Assembly: GCA_903813345.2 (NCBI GenBank)
Contig: CAIIXF020000010.1
Span: 10,224,349-10,288,348, forward strand
Origin: Owenia fusiformis
Taxonomy: Eukaryota; Annelida; Polychaeta; Sabellida; Oweniidae
Reading direction: 5' to 3'
Length of the DNA stretch: 64,000 nucleotides
The notes beneath the pieces are model-generated. The model ran no database searches. It was given only the letters and a program-made list of their open reading frames with translations, and was not told the DNA's origin. Both the position numbers and the translations under genes were made by a program. Below are positions 11,230-23,582 of the stretch, piece by piece (the stretch's first letter is position 1; each line of letters begins with the position of its first letter).

Positions 11230-11889
11230 ATTCTCTGTGTAATGTACTGACAGAAAGGCATATTATTTGGTTTGTTTTGAATGCAACATGTTTGAAGAAC
11301 AAGGCACAGGGTAAACAAATTCGTTCTGATACAGTCAACCACCTAGTATAAATTGCAGTGACATCTTTTGCACAAAACTTGAGCCGAGGAAGCATTGGTT
11401 CACAGACATTGGCACCACTTAAAATGTGAATTAGATGTTTTTCGATGTTAAATTACAGGTCTAGCAAGCACAGACATCGACAAATTTCCTTTTTAATGTA
11501 CAGTATGTTTGTACATTTGTATGAAACACTTTGTAAGCCCCAAACCAATGGGAAAACATAAGAGAAAATAAAATTTACGAACACTATAAAGATGATTTTG
11601 CAGACATAAAATTGATTTAGATATTCTAGATAACATTATAAATAAATGTCTTAAATGTAGCAAAAACATTCTTGGAGGCATGTGGGTAAAGCCCCCCTCA
11701 CATATGACACTCAAAACCACTTAAGTGTGAAATTAATTTTGTTAAAAAGCGAAAAAAATTCTAAAATGTTTTTTTTCAAATAGACATATAGTATATATCT
11801 GTATACGATTGTACATTCGTTACCCAAGGCATTGAAGTAAACTCCAAGGAAAAATAGGCGAATTTTCAAATTGAAATTAGGGTCCGTCT

Positions 11890-14535
11890 CAAACATGTCG
11901 ATTTCATATCTTGACCCCCTGATTAATATGTCAAGCTATTCAAATTAGAATGCAACATTTTCAAAAAACCAAGAACGTTCCTCATGGTACTTAACTGTCC
12001 TTTAAAATCGCATATGGATTTGGACTGCAAGCTTTTCCTTTTTGATGTGCATCACTTGTCAACATGAACCAATAAAATCTATAATTTTTCTCGATTTTTT
12101 TTACTTACCTTTTGTTTTTCATTTGAATAAAATTGAAAGGGTCGACTTTATTGAAACATGAATCGATGCGATCATGAAAAATGATCCTAAAGACGATAAA
12201 AAATGATAACAGTTTTATTTGGGAAAAATTGATCATTACGCTATTTCACTATTCAACCGCATGTCGATTTTCACAAGACAATTAGAAACAAATGACAATG
12301 ATTTAGAAAGTTCATTTTAAGGAACGCTTACTTCACGAATCGACATTTTTGATATGTAGGATATAACTAGCTAAATTGAGAAACACCCAGTTTGTATTTG
12401 TATCCAAATATGACCACGTTCATGTAAAATTTCCCGTCAAAACCCGACATACGTAAAACATGATTTGGAGAATCCTGTCGTGTTTCACATTTTATTCTAA
12501 AATATCGTCAAAGAAAATAAACTTAGGACATGTACGTATTACGTTCGCAAAGTTTATATGCACTGAACACATCTTTTCTACATCCTCTTCACACCAACTT
12601 TACCAAAACATTGCACTGATTCATGAGACAAGGGTTTACATTTTTAGATTGAATGAGAATTGGGTGACGGATGCCATGTCGTTAAAATATTTTTTGACAC
12701 CCTTGGTGTATGTTTCCCTTTTTTCTCATTTACCAGGTATGGTACCTTGCCTTGTTTTTACAATTTGAGTCATTTTTCCTTTGGGATTTGCTTTTAATGC
12801 ATGCTTAGAACAGTTGCAGGTTGACATAGAGACGTTTTACTTGCATGTATCACACCAACAGGACAGCCATTTACGTAATATTGAAGTACAAACAGCATCT
12901 ATCTAGATATCTAGATCTGAAATGTCCCTTTAACATATTTCAAATCAAGAACCCGATCCTTATTCTACTCGAGTGTACGTTATCAATTGAAACATATGAT
13001 ATTGATGTCGAGTCGAGTCCAGTAAGGCTGACGTATACGTATAGTTCAATCATGAAAATCATCTGCACCGGTGTAGAGACGTTTCTCTTGACACCATTAT
13101 CTGCGGCGCGCTTCGCCGATAAACCCCCCCCCCCCCCTCTCCAAGTTCCTATCACAAGACTTTTTTCCATGACCACCGGAAGTGTTTTTATTCCTATGCT
13201 TTGCTTCATTCTGAGATTTTTGTTTTAGTCGCTATAATTTCCGCTTTAGAGAAACAAATTTCTTTCTTGTCAGACTCGATCCCTTTTCCGGATTTGTTTC
13301 TTCTGGTGTTTTCTTTGAAGCTCTTGCAGTCTGTATATTTTGGTGGTCTACCCCCGGTTTTATTTTTCGAAGAGGGGAAAAATCATCTCGCTTTTGTTGC
13401 CTCTATCGTCGCATGCGCATCTTGTGCTTTATGTTTCTATAATGCTAGTTAATTCGATTGGCGATATTTTTCAATGAGGAGCGTAATCTTATGCACCTCA
13501 TCTCTTGATTTTTTGATTTATTTTATTCTCGGACATTGATTTGCATTGAATAAAGTTTGACGAGTGCATTCCGAATCTTGTACATCAGATCGTAATGTAT
13601 CTAGTAGATCAGATTGTAATAATGAAATTAGAAAGTAATGATAAGCAAATAAACATCGTTGAAAAGCTATAAAATCTTTCATATTACAAATAAGAGATGG
13701 CTTTTTATGTTGTTCACCATTGAGAATGATGCATTCATTGAAAAGGAAACTGAACCCAAACGTTCATAGACTTTATAATTGAAGTCAGCAATCCCCGGGA
13801 ATGCACTGAACGAAACGTTAATTACAGAGGCACATTTTGGGCTATAATGGTCTTCATAATGATTTTTGTAGTGAAAATCTTTCGGTAAATTATGCTTATG
13901 GAAGTTCCAAATAACTTATCGTCTGCTTGCATGTAACGTATTTTTGTAAAGACGTATAAAATGGAAAAGAGTACGCTGAACAAAGAGAAAACTCTTTAGC
14001 TGTTATCTTTTCATTGTCTATCAATTGATCTTTATGCGTAATTATCGGAAAACTACTATGTATGTGTTATCAGTGTATTGGTAATCATATAAAATAAAAT
14101 CAATCCATTTGTGATTTGTAGAAATTACTAATTCAATGCTTTGAGTTCAATGGTATAACCATGTCGATTTTCACGCATGTCGATTGTCACAGTTTCACAC
14201 CATATTCGCTCATAGATGGGGTCGTACTGGTTATTTCATAAAATGTTTTCGCTAAAATAGAGTGGATATATTGTTTTCTTGAATAGTGTCCGTCTTTACA
14301 CTAGAATGCTGCCCATGTGTGAATTACATCTTGGTCGTTTTTCACAAGAAAAATGGTGAATTTTCAGAAATGTTCAGATAATGCTCATTATAATTTAATC
14401 ACAATTACTATCACGATTTGGAACATGCTGATCTGATAAACTGAATCAAGGACTTGCTAACAACATATAACTTATTTTTCTCGGATTTCCCTAATGCCGT
14501 GTGGGTGTGTTTAAACGACCATGTCGATTTTCACA
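11890..14535. repeat. Spaced copies of CATGTCGATTTTCAC in non-coding DNA
   Basis: The motif CATGTCGATTTTCAC (or a near form) occurs at about 11895, 12261, 14161, 14175 and 14520, all in the same orientation. The region between is non-coding. The frames at 12845-13228 and 13201-13452 lack recognisable domains. A polyC/T tract sits at about 13125. Confidence 0.4.
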
Positions 14536-15770
14536 GAAATTTTTTTACATTTACTTTATTTGGTCTATATAATCGGTAATAGGGTGAGATCAAATACAGT
14601 GCTCTCATCACACTCTGAATGAATGTTCTCTATTCCAGCATAACCAAAATTAAAAGATGCGACCATTTATTATTGAGATATGACATGTTTTCAAAAGCGT
14701 GTTGTCCTGTTACATTGACAATTTCACGAAATTCACAATTTTGAAGCCAGATATCAACGCTACTTACAATCGGAACGATCAAAAAAGTATGCTGACGTAG
14801 TTCATATAAAGGCATTATATTTTAGAATACATAAAATGATGAGCAAACACAGGTTTAGTTTCAGCTATGTTCAATTACATCAAAAATGTCAATTTTTAAC
14901 ACTTATTTGTTTTCACTGATGAACGAAAACCCCTTTACGTCAACTTGCGTATTGTGGCGAATAGGAAATTAGTCAAATTCGTTCTCATTAGTACGAGTTC
15001 GTGACAGTACGTCGCAGTGTTCGTATAGATGCGTTTGTCAGCGTTTACCTCGGTTGAAATTAGTCTTTTTCGTCGGAAAATTTTGAACATGTTCAAAAAA
15101 TTGCAGCGAATAAAAGTTTCGTGTGTCATTCGTTGAAATTCGTTGAAATTCGTTTCAATGCGTTAACGATCGGTTAACCTTCGCATTGGCTTCGTCAAGT
15201 GACGTTACAGGTCGCTGGGGATAAGGTCGTATCCCCATAATTTGCATATCAAGCGACTGACGACGATCCCATTACGAACCATTACGAACCTTTGCGGCAG
15301 TTTGCAACCTTGTACGCAGTGGAACGAATACTTACGAATTGGATCTACGTTAAAGATTCTCGCAATCTTTATCCAATCAGCGTTTGCGAGTGTGTCGGCT
15401 CACGTATAAAAGGCGAATCCAACTCAAATCCATGCAGTATATGGTGTATGAGGTACTCGAATAGGAAAGAGCTCGTGAAATCTGAATTTATATGCACATG
15501 GTCAATGTTTACACATGTTTGGAGTTATTGAAGAAAATGTGATATGGGTGTGGTTCCGAATTTGAAGTCATTGCTGGAAAATATGATTTTAATACGAGAA
15601 ATTATATCTATAAATAAAGCACTAAAAATAACAGTACACATGAAGTACATGTATGATTGTGTCCAGAAACCCTTACAGAAAATTCTGTCTGCATTTTGTC
15701 ACCATTGCTCTTTCTTCCCGCATTCTAGTGCTGTTTGAATGAATATATAGAGAATATCACATCATTTTGA
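14536..15770. other. Non-coding spacer with a CpG-richer patch
   Basis: From about 14930 to 15420 the sequence becomes richer in CpG and TTCG words. It holds a hairpin (TGGGGATA..TATCCCCA near 15217), an ATTTGCAT octamer near 15239 and a TATAAAAG box near 15404. No gene could be built downstream of the TATA-like box. Confidence 0.35.
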
Positions 15771-15874
15771 GTGATATCATTTTTATCGCCGAGTTGATAT
15801 CAAATATCAACACGAGTGAGCGAAGCGAATGAGTGTTGATATTTGATATCTACGAGGCGATAAAATGATATCAC
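15771..15874. mobile_element. Near-perfect palindrome (GTGATATCA...TGATATCAC)
   Basis: GTGATATCATTTTTATCGCC is inverted as GGCGATAAAATGATATCAC, with GATATCAAATATCAACAC mirrored inside, around a 30-bp centre. ATTTATCCCATGA at about 15888 and CGTGGGATAAATT near 16352 are inverted, so a larger element (about 15771-16365) with further GATATCAC words may contain it. Confidence 0.65.
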
Positions 15875-16740
15875 GAGAAATTTATCCCATGATTTCAATC
15901 ACCTTGTGATGTTCTGATCCAATTTCCAGGACATTGGCAGACAATATAAACTAGAAATTCGCCAATTCTTCGTCAGACGACTTTGCACTGGCCACTGCGC
16001 AGAAATATGCACTACTTTCTGTACATGATATAGTTCGGCATAAATACCATTTTTAATCGTTATTAAGCAGTCTTCTAATCAAATTATATACACAATCGTA
16101 ATTCAATACACCAATGAAACTTAAAGAGAATAAATTAATGGACCTATTTTCTCAAAAGAGAATAAATTATCTTACCTAATTTCCAACAATATTGTGGCGC
16201 GAAATGCAAATGTGATATCACACGGATATGCGTGAGATAAACGATATCACATGCATATGAGTTTGATAAACGATTTTCTGGAAAATATCACACGGATTTC
16301 AATAATATCAGAAATATCAATAGCTGTTATTGTACAGATAACACATTAATCGTGGGATAAATTAATTAATGTATTTCTAACTAAAATATATCACATTTTT
16401 TTATAAACCACAAACATTTAGATCATAAAAAAATATTCAATACTTGAGTGAGCACGATATGCAAGGGTTACTAAGTTGACACAGTAAATGACCACTGATA
16501 TTGTGTTAGCAAATATGTATTAGCAGAATACGCTGTGTGCATGGACTAACACCCCTCACTTTCATAGTGAAGTGACTAATTGGTTTATGTTTACGTTTTA
16601 ATGTGTTTTGGGTTCCTTGTTACAGCAAGGGGGGCCAGTAAAGTAGACTAACATGTTTGCATGGCAAAATTTGATCGAATATGTGAGACACTTTAAGCTG
16701 AATAATTGAGAGAATACCAAATTAAATCAAATAATTCTTT

Positions 16741-18450
16741 TGTCATGGAAGACACAGATCGTCTGAGGCTGCAGTATGTGGCTGCTATGGCCCAGCAAGA
16801 AGTTTTAACGCAGCAACTTAACATTCATCAGAGTTCATCAGAGGCCGTTTTAGGCGGAGAAGGGGAGCCAGAGGACGTGGCATCAGGAGGAGACAATGGT
16901 TGAATCCAGAGAGACGGCGCCAATTCGGCATATATGATCAGCTCATGGTGGAGCTGAGAAGAGAGGACCTCAGAACATTCAAAAAGTTCCTCTGTATGCC
17001 AACAGAAATGTATGACGAAATCTTTGAGAGGGTCCGTCCTCGGCTATGGAAACAACATAGCTGGTACAGAGAGCCTTTAGGTCCAGGCCTCAAACTAGCT
17101 GCCACTATTCGCCACCTGGTTTCTGGTGCCAAGTACTCTGACATGCAGTACTCATGGCGGGTTGCTGAGAATACCCTCTCTGTAGTGGTAAGAGAAGTCT
17201 GTCAAGCTATATGTGACGAATATGTTGATGAGGTCATGACAGCCCCCTCCACACCTGAAGAATCGAAACAATTGGCTGATGGTTTCCTCGAGAAGTGGAA
17301 CTTTCCAAATTGCGTTGCTGCAATTGATGGCAAACACATAGCCATCAGAAAGCCTAATAGCTCTGGTTCCTTATATTATAATTATAAGGGTTTCTACAGC
17401 ATCATCTTACTGGGAATTGTCTACCCTTTGCATTCGTTTGACTTCACTTCTTAAAAGAGAGCTTCGTCTGTAGTTTAACTAGACTCTGCACGCAGGGTAG
17501 GAATTGTCGACTCAGAGTACAAGTTCGTGTGGTTTGATCTGGGTGGTGAGTAAACTCTACATACGTTACTGCATTAATTTTGTAATTATATAGATTTAAT
17601 ACAATTATAGCTATATTTGCAATGTATACTGACAATATTTTATCCTCTTACTGTTGTATAATTTCAGGATATGGTTCAAGTGGAGATGCCAGGATCTATA
17701 ATGCATCGGAATTCTTGGAGATGGTGCAGGATGGTGCGATCGCATTTCCACACCAACAGCCATTTTCCAACGACACCGTTGATAAGCCTTTTTTCTTGGT
17801 AGGGGATGACGCATTCAGCCTCAGTGATCACATGCAGAAGCCCTATGGACATAGAACCCTCACTAGAGAGGAAAGAATTCTAAACTACCGGTTATCGAGG
17901 GCTAGGAGGGTTTCAGAAAACGCCTTTGGAATTTTGGCCAACCGATTCCAGGTACATTGTAATTTATAATATTTGTCGGCGAAACAAACAGTTAAACTCT
18001 ATCTATCTAGACTATCTAGATACGTTTATTCGACTTCGAGTAAATGAGACTTCATTCGAACTTCCGCTAATTGAGACATGAAAATAGTATGTTTTGTTTG
18101 ATAAATAATTTGAAAGATGCGCATAAATTGGAACTGAGTTCCACATTCGACCTATAACAGTTTAACTATTAATCCGTATTTTCAAATTAATTCAATTTAA
18201 CGCATAATCAACATTTCAGGTACTCCTCTCAACGATGAACCATAAGCCATCCACAGCGAGGCTGATAGTCAAGACATGCTGCATTCTCCACAACTTGATG
18301 AGAATGAGGTACCCTACAATGCAAAATGCACTGATTGACCAAGAGGACAGAAGAGGCGACATGGTTCCTGGGGAATGGAGGAGAGATCGCAACTTGTCTA
18401 ATAATAAGAAATGTATTGATATAATATCAAAGGGAAAATACCAAACATGA
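16741..18450 (+). pseudogene. PIF/Harbinger (HARBI1-like) transposase, disrupted
   Basis: Three coding blocks resemble the HARBI1/DDE_Tnp_4 nuclease: about 16850-17545, 17668-17951 and 18220-18450. They are joined by canonical introns in matching phase (GGTG|gtgag..tttcag|GATATGG; TTCCAG|gtacat..tttcag|GTACTC). Family features seen: a basic RRRRG/RRRQW leader, the RREDLRTFKKFL block, AAIDGKH with the first catalytic Asp, FDLGGYGSSGDA around the second, SENAFGIL with the Glu, and CCILHNLM near the end. Two lesions are visible. One is a frame change near 16845 between the MEDTDRLR N-terminus and the basic leader. The other is a 78-bp MITE at 17422-17499 that adds stops. The C-terminus also looks short. 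Terminal repeats of the host transposon were not found. Protein families of this type cut and paste DNA in the nucleus. Confidence 0.85.
17422..17499. mobile_element. 78-bp MITE inside the Harbinger exon
   Basis: The ends are TACCCT..AGGGTA. It is flanked by a perfect 9-bp duplication GGAATTGTC (17413-17421 and 17500-17508). A 77-bp copy lies at 43384-43460. Removing it would leave a continuous reading frame (GIV then DSEYKF), so it inserted after the transposase gene had formed. Confidence 0.85.
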
Positions 18451-18770
18451 TCAGAAAACACAAGAGAAACAAAATCTTTAAGCGAATATTGTCATTAAAA
18501 ACAAACCCCAACTATCCCAAATGAAATTCAAGCGTCAGTGTCCAACACCCCTCCCCTTCCATTCTAATATCAAATATTACGACCCAAAACCATAAAACAT
18601 AGGGATATTTCATTCAAACTGAAGTAATTACAATAATTGCTTGGCATGGTAACCAATTGTACGTGTTAATAACATTCCCAATGGATGATCACTGTATGAA
18701 TTCTTAATTAAGGTAGACTATGTTAGAAATCTCAGAAGAGCCATATTAAATACAGGGTGACACCACAAAT
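18451..18770. other. Spacer after the Harbinger remnant
   Basis: AT-rich non-coding sequence. No element ends recognised. Confidence 0.4.
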
Positions 18771-20720
18771 TTTAGGCTAAATTTTCAAAAAACGAGCCAT
18801 AAATCTTCAAAATTTAGGCCCAAATTTCGGTTCTAGGGCCTTAGGATGGGCCCAGAAAAAAATATTGGCCCACAAATATTGCAGGGCCTCTTTAGTTGGC
18901 CTCTTTGAGCATTAATTGACCTTTTTGGGCTCTATTGTTTTCAATTTAAGGCCAAATATTCAAAAACGGGCAATAAATTATCAGAATTTTCGCCCGAATT
19001 TGGGTTTTAGGGCCGTAACAATTTTACGCGCGGCCCTAGGATGGGCCTAGAAAAAAATGTTGGGCCATAAATATTGTAGGGCCTCTTTAGTTGGCCTTTA
19101 CTAGACCTTTTTACTTGACCTTTTGGACCTTATTTTTTTCTATTTTAGGCCAAATTTTTAAAAAATGGGCCATAAATTTTCTAAATTTTGTTTGGTTCTA
19201 TGGCCCTAAAAGGTTTTCTGCGCAGCCATAGGATGGGCCCAGAAAGAAATGTTGGCCCTAGAATATTGTAGGGCCTCTTTAGTGGGCCTTTTGGGGCATT
19301 ACTTGACCTTTTTGGGCCTTTTTCAATTTTAGGCCAATTTTTCAAAGAATTGGCCATAAATTTTCAGAATTTTGGCCCAAATTTTGATCTAGGGCTCTAA
19401 AAAGTTTTCCGCGCGGCCATAGGATGGGCTCAGAAAGAAATGTTGGCCAAATTTTATATAAGGGCCTCTTGAGTGGGCCTTTTTGGGCATTATTTTTCAA
19501 AATTTGGCCCAATTTTTTTCGCGGACATATTTGAGCCCCTTTCCCTCTGTTTTTTAGGAGCGTCTTTTGTGTTTTGTTAAACATAGTCTTCTGGCCGCCC
19601 CCCTAGGATGAGCCCGGAAAAGAATGTTGGCCCAAGAATATTGTAGGGCCTCTTTAATGGGCCTATTGGGGCATTACTTGACCTTTTTGTGCCTTATTTT
19701 TTAAATTTCAGGCCAAATTTTAAAAAACGGGCTATAAATTTTCAAAATTTTGGCCCGAATTTTGGTTTTAAAAATGTTGGGTCAAAAATATTGTAGGGCC
19801 TCTTTAGTTGGCCTTTACTTGACCTTTTTACTTGACCTTTTTAGCCTTATTTCCAATTTTACGCTAAATTTTCAAAAAACGGCCCAAATTTCGGTTCTAG
19901 GGCCTTAGGATGGGCCCAGAAAAAAATGTTGGCCCACAAATATTGCAGGGCCTCTTTAGTTGGCCTCTTTGAGCATTAATTGACCTTTTTGGGCTCTATT
20001 GTTTTCAATTTAAGGCCAAATATTCAAAAACGGGCAATAAATTATCAGAATTTTCGCCCGAATTTTGGTTTTAGGGCTGAACAATTTTACGCGCGGCCCT
20101 AGGATGGGCCTAGAAAAAAATGTTGGGCCATAAATATTGTAGGGCCTCTTTAGTTGGCCTTTAATTGACCTTTTTACTTGACCTTTTTGGACCTTATTTT
20201 TTTCTATTTTAGGCCAAATTTTCAAAAAATGGGCCATAAATTTTCTAAATTTTGTTTGGTTCTATGGCCCTAAAAGGTTTTCTGCGCAGCCATAGGATGG
20301 GCCCAGAAAGAAATGTTGGCCCTAAAATATTGTAGGGCCTCTTTAGTGGGCCTTTTGGGGCATTACTTGACCTTTTTGGGCCTTTTTCAATTTTAGGCCA
20401 ATTTTTCAAAGAATTGGCCATAAATTTTCAGAATTTTGGCCCAAATTTTGGTTCTAGGGCTCTAAAAGGTTTTCTGCGCGGCCATAGGATGGGCTCAGAA
20501 AGAAATGTTGGCCAAATTCTATATTAGGGCCTCTTGAGTGGGCCTTTTTGGGCATTACTTGACCTTTTTGGGCTTATTTTTTTTAATGTTAGGCCAAATT
20601 TTGAAAAAACGTGCCATAGATTTTCAAATTTGTGGTCCAAATTTTGGTTTTAGGGCCCTAAAAATATTTTTTCCTGACTTGCAGTTTGGGTCCCCCTTGT
20701 TAGCTTCCGGATCCGCTACT
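18771..20720. repeat. Tandem array of a GGCC-rich mobile-element segment
   Basis: Repeated blocks carry GGCCATAGGATGGGCCCAG, ATTGTAGGGCCTCTTTAGT, TTACTTGACCTTTTTGGGCC and AGGCCAAATTTTCAAAAA in fixed order, with units of roughly 180-250 bp. A larger duplication is superimposed: about 18840-19340 recurs almost unchanged at about 19900-20400. The right end, TCCGGATCCGCTACTG, resembles the termini of the CAGGGGCGGATCTGG elements at 39474 and 48666, so the array probably grew inside such an element. Confidence 0.85.
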
Positions 20721-20744
20721 GACCTTTACAGCATGGGGATCTTT

Positions 20745-20835
20745 TTTTTTTGGGGGGGGGGTTGCGGGAGGGGGATTCGAGCCCCCCCCCCCCCCCCCCC
20801 CCCCCCCTTACAAAAAGCTGGCTACGGGCATGTAT
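20745..20835. mobile_element. One-ended fragment with polyG/polyC and CTGGCTACGGGC end
   Basis: A G-rich tract, then a long C run, and the end CTGGCTACGGGCATG. This end matches that of the intact element at 23381-23582. Confidence 0.55.
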
Positions 20836-21148
20836 AGTCTGTCACGTAACTTTATGGATGACGGGTGAGCGAACCGTTCGCGAGTCTTCCCACTTCAGGT
20901 TTATCAATGCTACTTTTAACATGGTTTTAGACTTTGTATCTCTGTGAAACTTGTCCCATACCATCAATGTCTAAAGACGATTTAATTCTCCAAATATCTC
21001 ATTTATGCGATTCCCGGTTGAAGAGAAATTCGCACTTTTGTGTCTCGGAAAATGATGTGTGTGCCATCGAATCGAATTTTAGGAATGATGTGTGGGCGTT
21101 TCCTACAATATTTTTGCCTTGAGACACTTCTGCAAGCTAAGTATTGAA

Positions 21149-22263
21149 CAGGGTGGTCAAAAAACGGAAACCCTGCATTTTCCTCATAATTTTGTCATTT
21201 TAACAAATTACTCCCTGATATTTCACACATTTGTAAATCATTCAATTTCCTACCACCCTACCATATTTCATGACCATTAGCCTGATAGTCACAATTTTAC
21301 AGCACTTTGAACAACATGCTTCAGGTTTAACCATCATCGCCTTGGAGGCAAACCTGCACAGCTGACAATGATCCAAATGCATTCCTCAGCAGGTATGGCC
21401 TGAGTGATACAGATGATCTCACTTTATTATACTGAAGCGGGAACGTTCGCCCGGTTCTTATATTGAGACTGGGAGAGGAGAATAGTATAGCGGGAGGGGT
21501 TAACAAGAGTAATTTCTACCAACTCTAAAAGTCAGAGTCATGTAGCGTACCTTCCACATATACTTACATACGACAAACTAATCCAATGTGTTTCAATAAT
21601 ATATTTCCAGTATAATTAATTCCTTTAGTAAATTAGTACAATACAGCTTTGTACATCATATCTCCGGTAAATCTGAATGCTCATAAAATATATATATCTG
21701 TAGAACGTGTAGAGAGTTGTAAAACTGTGTAAATCTTGTAAAGGCTAAAATCTGTTCAAATCTTGTCAAAATCTGTTCTCTCGCATCTAGTGATGACATC
21801 TTATACTGTATTTTCCTACCCTTATGAGCCAATCATGTCCATTCTCAGTCGAACGGATCATGATTGACAGCGAAGGGCAGTCTTAACCAAATAAAATGTC
21901 ATCCCAAAGGTGCTCACTGACCAGGTCACGTGTCAGTAAGATGATGAACTAATGGAACGTTAATTAAAAGAAACACAGTAATGAAAACTATATGATCGTT
22001 CTGCTACAATACACTTGGTCTCTGCCATATTCCCATAGGTAGGGACATTTTGGACGACATGTGCAGGTTGGTCTTTAGCGCAATAGTGGCCACCGGGAAT
22101 GTTCCTTTAAGTGCTGTAACACGGTGACTACCCATCATATGTCATGAAATATGGTAGGCTGGTAGGAAATTGAGTGATATACAAATGTGCAAAGTTATTT
22201 TTTAAAATAATAAAAATATTAGGTAAAATGGTGTAAGGGTTTCCAGTTTTTTTGACCACCCTG
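21149..22263. mobile_element. 1.1-kb foldback element (CAGGGTGGTCAAAAAA ends)
   Basis: The left arm (to about 21290) is inverted in the right arm (about 22135-22263). CAGGGTGGTCAAAAAACGGA pairs with the GACCACCCTG end, and ACCATATTTCATGAC pairs with GTCATGAAATATGGT. The central 850 bp is non-coding. Confidence 0.8.
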
Positions 22264-23380
22264 TATTATATTTTATGTCATGATCAGTGTAATAAAACCA
22301 CACTTAATACATTCATACAGTAAGAAAGTTGAATAACTCTGTCAATTTTGCATATTCTGCCTTGAAATTTCAGAATTATTTAGTTAGGTTTCTATTCCTC
22401 AAATATTTAAAGGAGGAGGGAAATTAACGGAACAAATTTTGGACAGTCATATGTTGGATTTTGGCAATTTTCTGAGGATTTAAACAATTGCATATGTTAG
22501 GCCAATGCATTACCTCCAGGAAAATCACTTCTAGAGATGATAAAATTATTTCGACTTTGAGACAGGGTAGATGCAAACAACCCACCCACATGTTTTTTCT
22601 GAAATGTTTTCCTAATTTTCGACCCCTTCCATCCCTGCTTTTTTAATTTTTCTTGCATCAATATGTTGCATTTTAACACATAGTTAACCACTTTAAAGGA
22701 ATAAGTGATTCCTTCAAGGGTTTTAAAGATACCCATTAGGGAAATATTGTTTTCCACTTTATCTAAAAGGAATCCTTTATTCCTTTTAATAAACAGGTTC
22801 CAATTCTAATAATTCAAGTTTTTGAGGCATTTTTTAGAAAAAGCAACAGACCTATTTTTACTCGATCAGTTTTTCATGCTGATAAGGATATTAAAAGATG
22901 ACAGCTCAACGGGGTGGTCACGACACTGAATTTTGGCATTTTTACCCCCCTAGGAAAATATTCTTGGGGGTACTATGAAACTAGTTCATAACTCAAAGGA
23001 TATATGAGCTATTGTTCTGAGTTGTATATCATACATTGCTAGTACAAATATGAATACTATCCTAAAGTTATAGGTTGATACCCTTATTGGTCTCAGAAAA
23101 AATACAATAAACAGGAAAAGGATACGCAATTTTTGTCTTGCCAATTTTATATTTGTAGCTTCAAGCAAAATATGACAGCTTTAACAGCTCATAGTAGTAT
23201 TCTAAAAACATTTCCAAGCTATGTGCGGTATTGTAATACATCTATTTTAGTTATGAAGTACTATTTTGTAATTTTAATATGACTTTATAATGCCCTACCC
23301 CTGGAAAATTGAAGAAAGTGGATGTGGTGAATTTTATCATTTTGCAGCATTAAGTTAGAAACATGTATTGATAGACACCA

Positions 23381-23582
23381 CAGGCCCGTAGCCAGAATTT
23401 TCCAAGGGGGGGTTCGTTTTTCTAAAAAATTCTAGGGGGGGTTCACTTTGGCAAAAATGGCCAAAAATCACTCAAAAATTAGTCAGAATGATGAAAAACT
23501 GCATGATTTTGAAAGAAATTTTGGCCAGGGGGGGGGGGGTTCGCCCGAACCCCCCGAACCCCCCCCCCTGGCTACGGGCCTG
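23381..23582. mobile_element. hAT-like MITE (CAGGCCCGTAGCCAG ends)
   Basis: The ends are CAGGCCCGTAGCCAG and CTGGCTACGGGCCTG, a perfect 15-bp inverse. They flank G- and C-rich tracts. The direct flanks cacca/cacct suggest a degenerate short duplication. Ends of this form are widespread in invertebrate non-autonomous DNA transposons. Confidence 0.8.

Noticed and set aside
12845-13452. Two frames of 127 and 83 codons with hydrophobic stretches
   Set aside because: No recognisable family, T-rich composition, a homopolymer C tract inside, and no start or splice context that supports a gene.
15400-15540. TATAAAAG box followed by a short frame (15292-15531)
   Set aside because: The frame crosses the TATA-like box and has no recognisable domain. 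The CpG-richer patch may be part of an old element, so I do not call a promoter.
20770-20835. Possible tRNA T-loop (GATTCGAGCC)
   Set aside because: The word falls in a MITE end next to long G and C runs. No acceptor stem, anticodon arm or D-loop can be formed.
20538-20837. A 99-codon frame ending in polyproline
   Set aside because: It runs through the satellite array and a polyC tract of a MITE.
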